The notes under the pieces: generated by a model
Database searches by the model: none
What the model saw: the letters and a program-made list of their open reading frames with translations, nothing else
Told to the model about the DNA's origin: nothing
Origin: Centropus unirufus
Lineage: Eukaryota > Chordata > Aves > Cuculiformes > Centropidae
DNA length: 64,000 bases
NCBI GenBank assembly: GCA_013397695.1
Contig: VYZI01000129.1
Span: 1,091,730 to 1,155,729, forward strand
Direction: 5' to 3'
Translations under genes and position numbers: made by a program
In this document: positions 1 to 12,060 of the stretch, one piece after another
How positions within the stretch are numbered: position 1 is the stretch's first letter
How the letters are laid out: every line of letters starts with the position of its first letter

Positions 1-3000
1 GTTAATACTTAACTTTCAGTTACAGAACCCCTTGGCTCAATTGGTAAGGAAAGAACAACTAGAATTGTTTCATATGTTGTAGAAGTAATTAAAAAAGAGA
101 AAAAAGGTGTAGTTTCACAGTAAGCTGTTTGGTTAGAGTGGAGGAGATATAGGTTCCATTCCCTGTTAAAAAGGTTTTTTGTAATATTTAGCCTTTGTGT
201 ATTTGATACACACTTCCTGTGTGCTTGTTAGTTTCTTTCTTTGTTTGTTTTTTACTACTTTGTTTGTTTTTTAAATTTATAGCATGATATCTGTTGCTTT
301 TGTTGCACAGAGGTTATTTAATTAATTATTTAGGGAAAAGGAAATTACTTCCATAGGGATGAATGAATGAATAAGCTTCTACCTCTTCCTTTATGGCAAT
401 CAGAATATCCCAGAGCTTGAGACACATACCCTTGGGCTGCTCAAAATGAAATGCAAACCATATCTGACAGATCCTAGAAAAAAGCTCAACAATTGAGCTA
501 AATTAAAAAGTACAATTCTGTGTGGTATTCTGTAGGGGTCTCCGTTATTACTGTTTTTTTCAGTAGAGGCTAACCTAATCCCAAGTTAGGATGGAATAAT
601 TTGCTAGAGAGAAAGAAGAACAGTGAGGACAAGGCTACTAAAAAGTTTCTCATTTCAGCTTCTTAGCTAAAGCTTTTAGGTTCCCTTCCCTGGTGAATCA
701 TGTTCAGTGGTTAGCATGGACAAAGAGTGCTTAACGTGGGATAGACACAGATCTGCTCAGTGCTGTCAAGATTGAAGCAATTTCTAATACGAGTGGAAGC
801 AGAACTTTAGCAACGTCAAAATATCGGTGCTTATGTAGGCTAAGAACCTGCCAAATTAGGCCGCAGCTGAAAAAAGGGCTTTAAAGATTTATTTTATGGG
901 AATTAGCCGGACTTCAGGACTTACTGTTTCTATAAAAAAATATATTTTCCTCTCTCTGTAGAGTTGGCATAACAAAACTTCCCCAAACTTCTCCAACCAT
1001 AAGCCAAACTTTCATTTATCATCACCAAGATCATCTAAATAGCTTATATCTTTTAATGAGGAAGCTGAAACTAAGGATATTCAATTTGAGGGGGAAAAAA
1101 AGCCCCAAACCCAACAAAACAACTCACTATAAAATTGACATCGGATCACTGATTTATTTTTAGGTATGAGACTTACAGCAAAGGTATTTTTTTATTGTAC
1201 CTGTCTTTGTACAATAGGAAAAGACCTATGGGGTGGTGAACGATAAGCAGTAAGCTGTAGAAACTTTTCAGACTCTGCTGTCTGAAGGACCACAAATGAA
1301 ACCTGAATGTCATATAACCTTTCTGTTTCCCAAAGTATTGAACATTTTGTAAAAGGGAGACTTCTCTTAAGGGAAAAGGATTACAAAGCCAATGAAGAGC
1401 AGTTACAAAAATCTATACAATATACTTGTGAAAGTGCAACTCATTATGGAGTATGACAGATAATTCTTCAGTGAAAAAGGCACTGCTCTGGAGGCTGTGA
1501 AGATATATGGACAGCAAAGACCAAAGGGAGATTTTACGTGAGATGAATCCTCCCAACAGTTTGTGTTTTGCTTTCTGTCATGAAAGACTCTAATTAGGTA
1601 TTAATGCAAGTTATTTTTGTGGAGATGGTTTTAAATGCTAAACTCTGTACATTACATGAAATATTTAAATCTCTCCTTCTCTTGACCATCTGAAGGCAAC
1701 AGCTATCTTGCTGTCTTATCAGATGTTCGATCTGGTTACGTTTATTTGAAAGGACATTATGTATCTCCATGTTTGAGAAGAATTTATGAAAGAATGAGAG
1801 AAGTGATGTGATAAGTTTTGCAGACTAACAGAAACTGTGAAATTAGGTATGGCTTATTTTACAAAACATATGAATAATTCCAATGTTTTCCATTTGTTTA
1901 TTATTTATTTATGAAAGTAAATACTGGAAACATTAGGCTTGAAACATAAAATACAGTTTACATAAACTAGGCTGAAGTCCAAATTCTCATTTCACTGAAA
2001 TTTATCAACTAAATATTTTAAAGTGCGGACTATCTAGTGCAGTAAATTTAAGAAGCAAAAGAATTATACAGGATTAATAAACTGCATTAGTTATAGCTAA
2101 ATTAGTTATGGTTATTGCAGTTGTAAATATAATATCAAACCCATTTTTTGTTTAATATTGGAAAGAAGATATCGAGTTTCTTGTGAAATAGCACTCATAA
2201 AAAAGTAGCTCAATAGAACATTTGGCCAGGTTCTCATATAAACAAATAGAAAACTCTAAGACACGTAATGAAATTATGTTTTATGAATCTTCTGGAATAA
2301 GCAGAAATCAGACAAACAGAACCTAACTAGTCTAGAAATGCTATAAGTAGGCTTCTACTGTCTGATGGCTTTAGGTTTCTCTCAGATTCCAGTTAGAAGA
2401 ATAATAGTACTTTTTTTTGGTGGCTCTTGTCCAAGTCTAATCTATCAATGTATAAATAACTGTATATTGGTTTCATCAATCATCATGCAACACAATAGCA
2501 TTTAAATTATATAACAGCATTCTGCCAAAACTTCTTACTTTGAAAGTGAAACACTTTCTTAAACTATTTCTCCTGGATTCAAGATCATAAATTAAACAAT
2601 CTACTCACACTGTCTACTGATAGTTAATCATAGAGTTTCTTCCCTAGTTTCTAGCAATAACTCATTCTATGATGCAAAAATGCAGTTTCCTCTGGAGTGT
2701 TGCTGACATATAAGAGAATATCTTACTTGCTATGAACACATGTAAAACCAAAGGATAAAGTATATATTAAAGAAATATGCAGAATCTAAAATAAAACTTA
2801 AATTAAAATAGAGGAAAGTATATATATTTTTTTTATTTTAGCTGCAAGGGCAAAAGCAATGCTCTAAAGAACACTCAAAAAATACAGAAAAGAAATAGAA
2901 AACCTAATTTAATAAGTTTTTCAGTAATCCAATTTTAGGGTATTCATTTTTTAATCTCTCTGAAAAATCAATATTTATGAGAATAAAAATAATCAAAAGA

Positions 3001-3054
3001 TTTACTCAGTGAATAACTCTTTTCTATTTTTGCTTCGCTGTCTTTCTTTAACTA
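1..3054. other. AT-rich unique sequence, no gene recognised
   Basis: No coding frame, RNA gene or recognisable transposon was found. The only local structure is low-complexity: a T-rich tract with TTTC/TTTG units at about 232-275, a GAAT triplication at about 361-371, and an alternating TA / T-rich run at about 2819-2840. Stops are dense in all frames, as expected for non-coding AT-rich DNA. Confidence 0.7.
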
Positions 3055-3059
3055 CAATA

Positions 3060-3368
3060 GTTTCCTAGTCCTCTCGCCTGTGGCCATCTCATCTCAACAC
3101 ACGGGATGAATAAGAGGAGCTGTTATGGACTGATAGCACAAGTGGTGGAGGGAAAAGGTAGGAAATTCAGGAAATGCATTCAAGATTATTTTTCTTTGTT
3201 TCTCACCATACTACTGTTTTTAATTGGCAATAGATTAAAATAATTTCCCACAAATTAAGTCTATTTTGCCTCTAATGATAACTGGTAAGTGATCTCCCTG
3301 TCTTCATCTTGGCTCACAACCTTTTTCACCTTATTTTCTCCTCCTGTTGAGGGAGAAAGCATCTTGAT
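3060..3368 (+). mobile_element. Remnant of subrepeat-type avian LTR element, 3' part
   Basis: This is the diverged 3' portion of the LTR family seen more completely at 7775-8867 (minus strand), here in plus orientation. Visible anchors are 'aattggcaata' at about 3222-3232, which corresponds to the polyadenylation-signal region (AATAAA decayed here), followed by 'aactggtaagtgatctccct' near 3281-3300, and a purine/pyrimidine-rich terminus near 3330-3360. The reverse complements of these blocks occur in the same order in the 7.8 kb and 57.1 kb copies and directly in the 61.7 kb copy. The 5' subrepeat region is missing. Family membership is seen by within-window comparison; the label 'LTR' is inferred from memory of bird repeats. 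Confidence 0.72.
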
Positions 3369-4044
3369 GGGTTCAGACAATCATCCAAGGTGAACTCACG
3401 ACTAAAAAGAAAAGGAGAATTCTATGATAAATAGGACCCAGTAGTGCAATAGGGTGGATACAGGAGGATCTCCAAACAGCTGTGTTTCCAGTTTTCCTAT
3501 CAGTTGCATCTTGTAAACAAGTTTGACTCACAGCTTCCCCAAACTCAAGCACCACAAATCTGTTGATCTCAGATTCCCTGTAACCTGTCTTCCCGTCTTC
3601 CTCCGTGAACTTTTCTCCTACTGCAAAACTGTGTGTTCTCTGCTCCAGAGATACTATACTCCAACATAAGCTATTTTGATCTCATCCCTCGAGAGGAGAG
3701 AAGGATAATTCAATTTCACCTACATTAAATTGCTGCTGCCAACCTTTAATTTCTCAGGAGTGTAGTATATATGGCTCATTCTGTGGTTCTTTAGAACAGT
3801 GGCATACTTTTAAAGTATATTGGACTTGCAGGAAGTGTTAGTAGGCTACAATAGCTGCTCCTGTATAGTTGAATGCTGCAATGCAGCTGTGGCCGTACTT
3901 CCTAATAAAATGTGACTATTCTATAGCAAAAAATAAAACCAAACCAAACAATTAGTGCAGTTGTATGGATTAAATCAGTCAATCAGGAGCACAAAGCCCC
4001 AGACTATGCTATTGGTACACTCAGAAGTCTTTTGAACCGAAAGG
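3369..4044. other. Unique sequence, nothing recognised
   Basis: No repeat or gene signature was seen between the LTR remnant and the CR1 fragment. An A-rich AAACCAAACC-type run lies at about 3930-3950. The open frame on the minus strand at 3373-3555 (60 codons) has no recognisable motif and is treated as chance. Confidence 0.6.
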
Positions 4045-4219
4045 GTCATCAGGTCCTGGAACAGGCTGCCCAGGGAGGTAGTGGAATCACCATCCCTGGA
4101 TGTATTTAAAAGACAGGTAGATGAGGTGCTTGGGGATATGGTTTTGTGGTAGACCAGTACAGTTGGACTCAATAATCTTGGACGTCTTTTCCAACCGGGC
4201 GATTCTATGACTCTATGAA
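4045..4219 (+). mobile_element. CR1 LINE, 3'-terminal fragment
   Basis: A 5'-truncated CR1 retrotransposon tail. It starts with the 'ggaacaggctgcccagggag' block that encodes the very C-terminus of CR1 ORF2. It continues through the 3' UTR motif around 'gtacagttggactcaataat' (4156-4175) and ends in the diagnostic imperfect repeats 'gattctatga' and 'ctctatgaa' at 4201-4219. No intact ORF remains. The 3' half closely matches the shorter copy at 17081-17165, so both probably belong to one CR1 subfamily. Confidence 0.93.
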
Positions 4220-6044
4220 CTTGTATGGTGAGATATTTCATTGTTTTTTCTCAATCCTGTGAATGATTTAAGCCATTTTGCAGAATATAAGAAAGGACCA
4301 CAAGTCCCTTGGCACCCTACTATCTTAGTAGGTGGCATGATACACACGCCAGTGTTAGTAAAGAAGCTAGCTGATTTTTTACCCTGCAGTCTGGAATTCG
4401 TAAATCTATTGAGCAAAAATAATCTGGGTTATAGAGTCAACTTCCATTTTAGATGATACAAGAGTACTACAGTATCCTATTTATAGCTTTGTGTTCCCAG
4501 TACCGTGTTTCAAGGCAGCAGAAAAATGCTCCCATTAATACACCATAAAGGAGAAGTATACAAACGAAAATTTGAAATTAAAAGGTGAACTTTCATGTTT
4601 GAATCTGAAAAGCTGTGTGTGAATAGTAATCTTTGAAGGCACACAAAATGTTTTCTTACATAATGAGGGATTTGCCCTTGCTAAGGAACCAGTGATAACA
4701 GTGATACCTTATTTTTTTTTCTCCAAGCTCATAGAGTTATGTTACTAGCAAAATCCAGATAACCATGAATACATAAACATGGATGTATTGTGTACCAAAC
4801 ACAATGAATGTATGAATATATTAATTAGAGTAAATGCCTAGCATAATTAATTTATATGTCCCTGTTGAGTGTGAATCTTTAGGAAGTTATTTATTCATTC
4901 TGAGCCCCTAAATAAGATGTAAAGCCTAGTTTTAGCCGTAAGTTTTGGAATATTCCAACCCAACAAAAGTGTTTTTGCATGTGTAGTAGGGGAATCCTTC
5001 CTTTACTTGGTATATAAGGGACAAAATAGGAAAAGTTCTCTGAGGTCACCATTGCAGTCAACAAAAAACGCCTTATGGGGATATGTAAGATCACAGGCCA
5101 CATAGAAGGAGGTAGATCCTTCTCCAAAGTTGCCAGCATACTTCAACTTCATACTTCAGGCTGTTTTGCATGTGGCTTCACCTGAAATATGCCTTCTGTG
5201 GTTAGAAATTACAAAGAAAACAAAACACAGCAGATGTGTATGTTAATAGAAAGCATGGTATTATTTGATTTATGTTTTTAATTTGTTTCAGAATTTGTCT
5301 TTTGACTTAAATTTATCATTTTCTTCAGCAGGGATCTTAAACTTTCTGCATCTCTTATACAAATTAGTGTTCTGACAGAGGGAAAGGAGAATTAAATCAG
5401 TGTTGAGAAAGTGTATTGTTACTTTTACCAATGGAAGAGCATTCCATATGTCAATTCTCAGTTATCATCTCCCCTTCAATGACTCAGCCTGAAGATTCTG
5501 ACTCAATTATTAGGTTTTGACCTCATCTTTTTTCCCCATATATTTCAGGTCCCAGACAGCGGGCTTAAGGAGACTTGGCAGCCTGAGCTGTTACTTCCTC
5601 TCATGCTCAGCACCTCAGCCTCTGCCTCAGCCTGGCTCCTTCACCCTTATCTGGAGATATCCCGGAGGAAATGTGGGTAAGGAGCAGGAACGTCTATCTA
5701 TGACTAGGCTAAGTATCCACAGGATATTTGCACAAGGCAATATGCTTCAGCTTCAGCTGATCTCTTTCTGCAGGCAGACCCAGACGGGGATGAACCTGCC
5801 TTTGGCTGATGTCTGGCAGCCTGCTCCTTGTAGGAGCAATCCTTAGTGAGCATTGGTTTACCTGTCTATAGCATGACTCTGAAAGCAATCACAAACCTAG
5901 GAATGGCATCAGCAAAATAGGCACCTTGAATAAAAGTTCAAATACAGTTAGGATTGTATTTCATGAGAAAATCCATGGCTACCTCCGTCTCCTGTCTCAG
6001 CTGGTGGTCAAGGTTGGTTTAGGTGGACTTTTTCAGGTTCAGGG
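4220..6044. other. Unique sequence with one GC-richer patch (5545-5850)
   Basis: No transposon recognised. The stretch 5545-5850 is less AT-rich than its surroundings, holds a short CCTCAGCCT-type internal repeat near 5610-5635, and carries a 109-codon open frame (plus strand, 5517-5846) without any motif I recognise. I treat that frame as unproven. The remainder is ordinary AT-rich DNA. Confidence 0.55.
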
Positions 6045-6235
6045 AAATCATGGAACAATAGAATGGTTTGGGTTGAAAGGGATCTTAAAGATCATCTAGT
6101 TCCAACCCATGGGAAGGACCCCTCCTGCTAGATCATGCTGCTCAAGGGCCCATCCAGCTGGACCTTGGATACTTTGGGGAGGGGGGGGTGGGGGTGGCAG
6201 GCATCCACAATTTCCCTGGGCAACTTCTTTCATAT
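6045..6235 (-). mobile_element. CR1 LINE, 3'-terminal fragment
   Basis: CR1 in minus orientation: the plus strand begins with the complement of the 3' tail ('aatagaatggtttgggttga' at 6057-6076), then the 3' UTR block 'atcatctagttccaacc', then 'ggcccatccagctggacctt', ending at 'tttccctgggcaacttc'. It is 5'-truncated like nearly all bird CR1 copies. The normally short G-rich spot before 'gcatccacaa' is expanded to a long G-run (6176-6194). Confidence 0.95.
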
Positions 6236-7469
6236 AACTTCAAATGGAACTAAGAAAATGATTTGAACTTTGTTTTCAAAGTCCTTGTATTTCTCCAGAA
6301 CAAAGAGTTTAAGCTGTTTTTCAAAATAGTTTGAGATTTATTCAAATTAGACCTTTAATTTAAAGAGGCTGCTTCAGGGACAGTGAACTAATATCACTCT
6401 TTAGTCCTTCAAGAGGTACTTTCAAGGAAAGCTATCAGTTTTAAAAAGCTGAATAGTTTTTGTTATTTTCAGATTGAATTAACTACTTTTAAACGTCACA
6501 ACAATCCTTGTTAAAAAACAATCCTCAGCAGGGATATATAAAGAAAAACTCAAGAATTTAATTGTTTGGGAATTAAAGAACTCACATTCCTAAACTTATT
6601 TCTTAACAAAGCAATTGAAAGCAAAACACTAGCAACATTTATTTTTGTAGATATTTCTCAGGGATTATCAAGCCGAATGAGTCATGAAACTGGAATAATT
6701 TTAGAAACAATTCAGCTGTAGTACTTTGTTAACAAGTGGTGCTTGCTATTGTTTCCCACACAAAAGGGTGCTAAGAAAATAAGGATATATCTTCTTTTGA
6801 GTCGAGGATCATGAGGTCTTGTAACAAATTATGCTACTCAAATCTTATCACAGTAGTAGCTTAGATAGACTATTATCTTTCTCACTTATAATTTTCTCCA
6901 ATAGCTCAGGACAGTACTTTGGCAAAATGCTGCTGCCTTCACTGAATAATATCCTTCATCATTCAAGAGGACAATAACAAAAAAAATATTGTAAGTCTGT
7001 ACTGATACAAATTTGAAGGATTTGGAAGACAAATGCAAAGGTCTTTATCTGACAACATGCTTGAGTGGGAGCAGAAATCTGGGTTCTTGGAATTCATTGC
7101 CAAGTTGGAACAGAGTAAGGAAGACCTGTATCCTGAGTTATCTCTGACTGTGAAACTGGAAGATGAAAGTGAAGCTGCATTATAGCATTATAATACAATG
7201 TAAAATATATACTGTCAACAAAGGGGACAAAACCAGAAAATCAATCACAAAGACCAATTGTTTTGCTTAAAAAGCACAATGAGATTTTTTTTTAAAATTG
7301 TCTGTATTCCCAACACAGTTGAAGGAAATGAATGGGAGAAACACACCACAGGAAAAGATGACATATGAACTTGTTAGTTGCAGGGCTCTTATTGAGGATG
7401 GTTTATCTTATTGGCTTTTAAGTTGTGCTGAAGCAACACAGACTGGCTTAGTGCTTTTTTACCAGCATA
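6236..7469. other. Unique AT-rich sequence, nothing recognised
   Basis: No coding potential, RNA gene or repeat was seen. Homopolymer A/T runs are short and typical of the background. Confidence 0.65.
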
Positions 7470-7750
7470 AATCATAGAATCATTAAGGCTCGAAAAGACC
7501 TCTAGGATCATCAAATCCAACTGTCAGCCCAACACCACCATGCCTAATAAACCATGTCCTGAAGTAACACATCTACACTTTTTTTTTAACTCCTCCAGGG
7601 AGGGAGATTCCACCATTTCCCTAGTCAGCCTGTTCCAATGCTTCACCACTCTTCTGGTAAAGAATCTTTTTCTAGTATCCAATCTAAATCTCTCTGGCAC
7701 AATTTGAGGCCCTTTCCTCTTGTCCCATCCCTTGTTACTTGGGAGAAAAA
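7470..7750 (-). mobile_element. CR1 LINE fragment (3' UTR and end of ORF2)
   Basis: Minus-oriented CR1. The plus strand opens with the 3' tail complement 'atcatagaatcattaaggct' at 7471-7490 and proceeds through 'accatgtcctgaagtaacac', the T-run at 7580-7588, and 'gggagggagattccaccatt'. It then reaches the conserved ORF2 C-terminal block around 'agcctgttccaatgcttcac' (7627-7646) and 'ctcttgtcccatcccttgtt' (7718-7737). The frame is interrupted, so it is a dead copy. Its inner end lies within about 30 bp of the LTR element that follows. Confidence 0.95.
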
Positions 7751-7774
7751 TTCATATTCCACCTAGAACTTTGT

Positions 7775-8867
7775 CACGTGCACAGCAAAGCTGTTTTAAT
7801 ATCCACCTCCTCAGAGGGACAGGGGAGAGAAAATATAACAAAAAGTTCATGAGTTGAGACAATGACAAGTAGAGATCAATCACTAACTGTCATCACAGTC
7901 AAAAAACTTATTCGAATTCACAAAATTGGTTTAATTTATTGCCATCAAAGTCAGGGTAGGATAACGAGAAAATAAAATCCTAAATCTTAAAGTACTATCC
8001 CCTCACTCCACCCTTTTTCCTGGGAAAAACTGCCCTCTCAGATTCTCTACCTCTTACCCCCGAGCTGTGCATGGGTTGTGAAATAGGGGATGCAGCCAGG
8101 TCACCACACATTGTCCCTGCTGTTTTTCTCCTCAGGGGTGGCCTCCTCACACTCTTCCCCTGCTCCAGCATGGACTTCCTCCCACAGGAGACAGTCTTCC
8201 ATGATCTTTTTCAATATATATCCTTCCCATGGGGTGTTGTTCTTCACAAACTGCTCAGGATTTGTCGTTTCCACAAGGTGCAGTCCTTCAGGAATAGACT
8301 GCTCCAGCATGGGTCCCCCAGGGTGTCAAAAGTCCTGCTAGTAAACTTTCTCCACAGTGGGCTCCTCTCTCAACAGGGACACAGAAACTGCCAGGATGCT
8401 GCTCAAGTGTGGGTTTCACAGGGGGCCAAGCCTCCTTTGGGTATCCACCTGTCCTGGTGTGGGGTCCTCCCGGGTCTGCAGATAGATAACTGGTCCACCA
8501 TTAGTCTCCATGGATTGCAGGGGGACAGCCAGCCTCACCATGATCTTCACCATGGGCTGCAAGGCAAACTGCTCTGGCACCTGGAACACTTTTTCCCCTT
8601 TCTTCTTCATTGGCCTTGGTGTCTGCAGAGTTTTTTGTTTCACACATTCTCACTCCTTCCTTCTGAATGCAGTTGCTCTTATGCAGCATTTTTTACCCTT
8701 CCTTAAATATGTTATCACAGAGGAGCTACATCCATCAGCCTTGGCCATCAGTGGGTCTGTCTTGGAGCAAGATGGCTTTGGCTCTAGTGGACACAGAGGA
8801 AGTTTCTCATAGAAGCCACCTCTCTATCCCCTTGCTACTAGAACATTGTTGCACAAACCCAGTAAAG
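7775..8867 (-). mobile_element. Near full-length subrepeat-type avian LTR element
   Basis: A ~1.09-kb GC-richer element in minus orientation. Read on the minus strand it has a 5' part with CAAT/TATA-like AT-rich sequence near 8700, then a GC-rich tract (about 8110-8600) of degenerate ~60-bp subrepeats built around 'ctgctccagcatgggtcc' (plus-strand sense, e.g. 8299-8316). A 3' part follows with AATAAA (complement of tttatt at 7935-7940) and the 'agagatcaatcactaac' block at 7872-7888. I recognise the order and wording as an abundant Neoaves LTR family, probably an endogenous retrovirus solo LTR. No retroviral gag/pol/env is nearby. The 211-codon plus-strand frame at 8071-8706 is antisense to the subrepeats and not a gene. 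Minus-strand frames at 8101-8310 and 8416-8643 share a phase but are separated by stops. Confidence 0.85.
8110..8600 (-). repeat. Degenerate ~60-bp subrepeats inside the LTR element
   Basis: Several diverged units each contain a 'tgctcc-agc/gg' core followed by 'ggg-cct/tcc' and a 'cacagg/cacggg' stretch; cores are visible at about 8161, 8299, 8345 and 8453. The subrepeats explain why long open frames appear here on both strands: the repeat length is close to a multiple of three and the tract is GC-richer than the background. Confidence 0.65.
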
Positions 8868-11790
8868 ATGGAGAAAGAGTAGAGGTTTTTCTGAGTAGAG
8901 GTTTTCAGCTGAGAAAAACTTCAGAGGGAGGAATAAAAGTTGTCAAGCTACAAACATCTAAGGGATGATGGAAGATCAACTGAGCTTTTTGTTGAAAATG
9001 CAAATGCTCTCTCAGTATGAGATAACAACCTGCTCTCGGTAGGAGAGAAAGAAAACTTCTGAGGGTGTCTTTGAGTCACTGACAAGACAGAGTAGTGTGC
9101 TGCATTCCTTCCACAGGTGCTTGTCACGTTTCGTATGACTGCTATATAGTTACATAAATACCTTGAACAGTCTGCAAAGGCCATTACAGCAAAATATGTG
9201 ATTGCTGTCCTACTGTAAGCAGATCCACTAAGGTCTGATTAAGCCAAGAACGCTTTTGAAGGGTCTCCTCTGAGTGACTCTGATCATATCTTGTATACAG
9301 TGGGAAATTATGTCATCTTCTTTTGGCAGCATCCATCTGCTGTGAAGATTCTGATGGGTCTCTAATGGGATGGATCAGTTCCCCGTTATTAACCAGGCAA
9401 TTATTGAAGAAAAGGCAACTCCATTAATCCAAACCACATATTTTGAAGGGAGAAAGAAAAATATTTCTTTATAATAACAAAATCCTGTCATCTGAGTAGA
9501 TAGAAATATTAGCTTGGTATTCTTTGTTTTCCACTTATTGCCTCAAATTACATTTTCTCCTTTCCACTCGTTACAATAAAAAGTAGGATTTTACAAAATG
9601 ATAGTATCTAAGTCAGGCCGTGGACAGTAAACTTGTCAGCAAGATGACTGATTTTTATAAAATCAAAAAACAAAGATACCGACAAGTAAAAAATATATGG
9701 TCATTCAAGATTGTAAAAGACCTTGTCTATATTTTTTTTGCAATTTCCATTTGTAGTACCCGAACACGGATATATCATTGAGCTCCATGTAGGGTAAACA
9801 GTCAGGCTCAGGACTTAGAGGTTTCTAATATGTGACTTTGAGACCAATGGGTATTCAGTGCCTCTTTTTGTTGGTTTCCTTTTGGTGGGAGGTGTGAAAA
9901 AGCGTGAGTGCTCAGAAAAGTCATCTAAGTTGTAGATATAAAAGTGTTTGCATAAATTGTAATTTTATTTTCTGCTGTTAACAGTTATTTACAGTGCAAA
10001 TTACAAAACCTGAGAAAATATCTTTTTCTTGTATGTTAGTAAAACATGATTGTAGATTGCATTGTGAAAGGACTTTTGCTTTGAAGAGTTCCCAGCAAGT
10101 GTAGACAATAAGAAGATACGAATCATTAAAAGTACTAGAGTTCTATGGGCCAAGTGAAAACTTACCTCTCTTGAAACATCTGACCTCACCTGTTTCTGTA
10201 GAGTTCTATAAGGCTTGTACCATATGCATTCTTACAACTAATTTTGGATTAGTTCTACAGTATTTCTTTTTACTGCTATAAAGTGACAGCTAAACATCCC
10301 CAAAGGTTCATTGCGCTCTAGAGGAATTCTCCCATTTATTTTGTATTACTTTTTGATGTGTAATAGGTAACATTATAGGAGGTGATGTCTCCAACTTTTG
10401 GGAATAACTCTCAAAATTACATTTAAACCAATGCAATGTAAACAGATTTGAGTAGTTGTTCTTTTTTTGGAAATGGCCTCAGAAGAAGCAAAATGTGGGT
10501 TAAAACTAACTTGTTGCTTCATACATTTTCATGCCATGTAGTATATATAGCAGGATGTTCCCTTGTTGAGCATCAGACAAGAAAAGTGCCCGGAAATACT
10601 GGTTCCTTGATCCTGGTCCCCATTATAGGCTTCAGATTATTTATTATTTGTTAAAATACTTAATGATTAATTGTAATTTTACTCCACAGAATTTCAAATC
10701 ACTTCTGTGTTGAACTCCATAAGCTGAGTTGAGCTACTTGCCTTTGTGCTATTACAATGATTCTTCCCTCTTGTAAACTATATTCAAACTCCAAGTGTTA
10801 ACAATCAACTTCCATTCTGAAAGCAAAGATTTCACTTAAGCACTTAGTAATATTAATATAAACACCTGCCAAACTTCCTTCTTGTTCCCTTTAATTGCCT
10901 GAAGTATCAAACTTTACAAATTTTTTGCCTCCTATGTATTTAAAATACCTCTTCATAGTCTCCTTGTAGTGTTTGATGTTTCGTTTTGTGATGACATATT
11001 CGCTTATTGATGTTGTGTTTAATTATGTCTAGCTTTCATAAGCTTTTCTTTGTAATACAGTATGTTATACAAATATATTAATCAATATGATTTTTCTTTA
11101 GTCTATTGCAATTCTTGCAAAAACTATAGCAAGACCATCAAGTCTACAAAGTTAGCCTTTTGTACTTACTATCCACCTCTCCTGACACCTATTATACAAA
11201 TAGAATGGCAATTAACTTTATTTTATTCAACATGCAGTCTGCAATCAAAAAGAGAAAAATGGTGGCTTTTGTTTTGAAATGCTATTGATATCAAATCAAA
11301 ACTGTTATAACCTGGAATAAAATGCTTTGAGTGTTGTAGTCGTTTCCATTTTTAGTTTACCTATGGCTGTTTTTCTTATGCTAATCTGAGTTTAAAATCA
11401 GTAGTTTTAAATATAGGCTGTCTCAGATCTAAAAGAGGTTTGTTGAAATTAAATATTTAAATAAAAATTACTAAATATTTCATAAAAAAATTAAATAAAT
11501 AATCTGTTTTTTTCAATATTTTTCCTCTTGTGTAGCTCTAAAGTAAAGCAAGAACAATCTCAACTCTGATTCCACAGGTAAGCAACTGGTAGTACAGAAG
11601 CAGCATAACTTTTAATTTTGAGTACAGTTTCTGAAAATCTGACTTTAGATGTGGCACTCATATTCAAAACAGGAACTGCCTTCCTATATAACTGGATCAC
11701 TTTGGAAAACATCACCTTTGATCTCTACCCTTACTGTTAAAATTCTCTTTTTCCTTAAAAATATAGTCTAGAATAAATTACGAATGTAAG
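8868..11790. other. Unique AT-rich sequence, nothing recognised
   Basis: No transposon or gene was identified. The open frames in this interval (for example minus 8948-9184 and plus 10448-10654) are under 80 codons and carry no motif I recognise. Confidence 0.65.
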
Positions 11791-12060
11791 TGTCATGGTT
11801 CTGCCCGGGCTCAGCTTGATCAGCAGCTAAACGTGAGCACTTGTGATTCAGTCTCCACAAACATTTCTGCCCAGGGAAAGGCGAAAGGGAAATGAGAGAA
11901 CAAGACTTGGGGGTTTGAAACTAAAACTAAAACAGCTTTAATGCAACAATAACAACAGTAATAATATGGACAATACTTTTAATTTAGAAAATAATAAAAA
12001 ACACAAATATATGAAATTGGTCCTGGGCTGGACTCTGCAGCCAGCGGGAGCTGGTCAACA
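11791..12060 (-). mobile_element. Truncated avian LTR (ERV-derived)
   Basis: The plus strand starts with 'tgtcatggttctgcccgggc' (11791-11810), the terminal motif of a common bird LTR group. It then shows a purine-rich 'ggggtttgaaactaaaacta' block and a 'ctttaatgcaacaataacaa' segment, where related LTRs carry the complement of a polyadenylation signal, followed by AT-rich triplet-like ATA/ATAA sequence. Similarity stops near 12060 at 'gggagctggtcaaca'; the other LTR end is missing. Orientation is inferred as minus from the TG...TTTAAT layout. No internal retroviral sequence follows. Confidence 0.75.

Noticed and set aside
8071..8706. 211-codon plus-strand open frame as a protein-coding gene
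   Set aside because: It lies wholly within, and antisense to, the GC-rich subrepeats of an LTR element; the other LTR copies in this window do not keep the frame.
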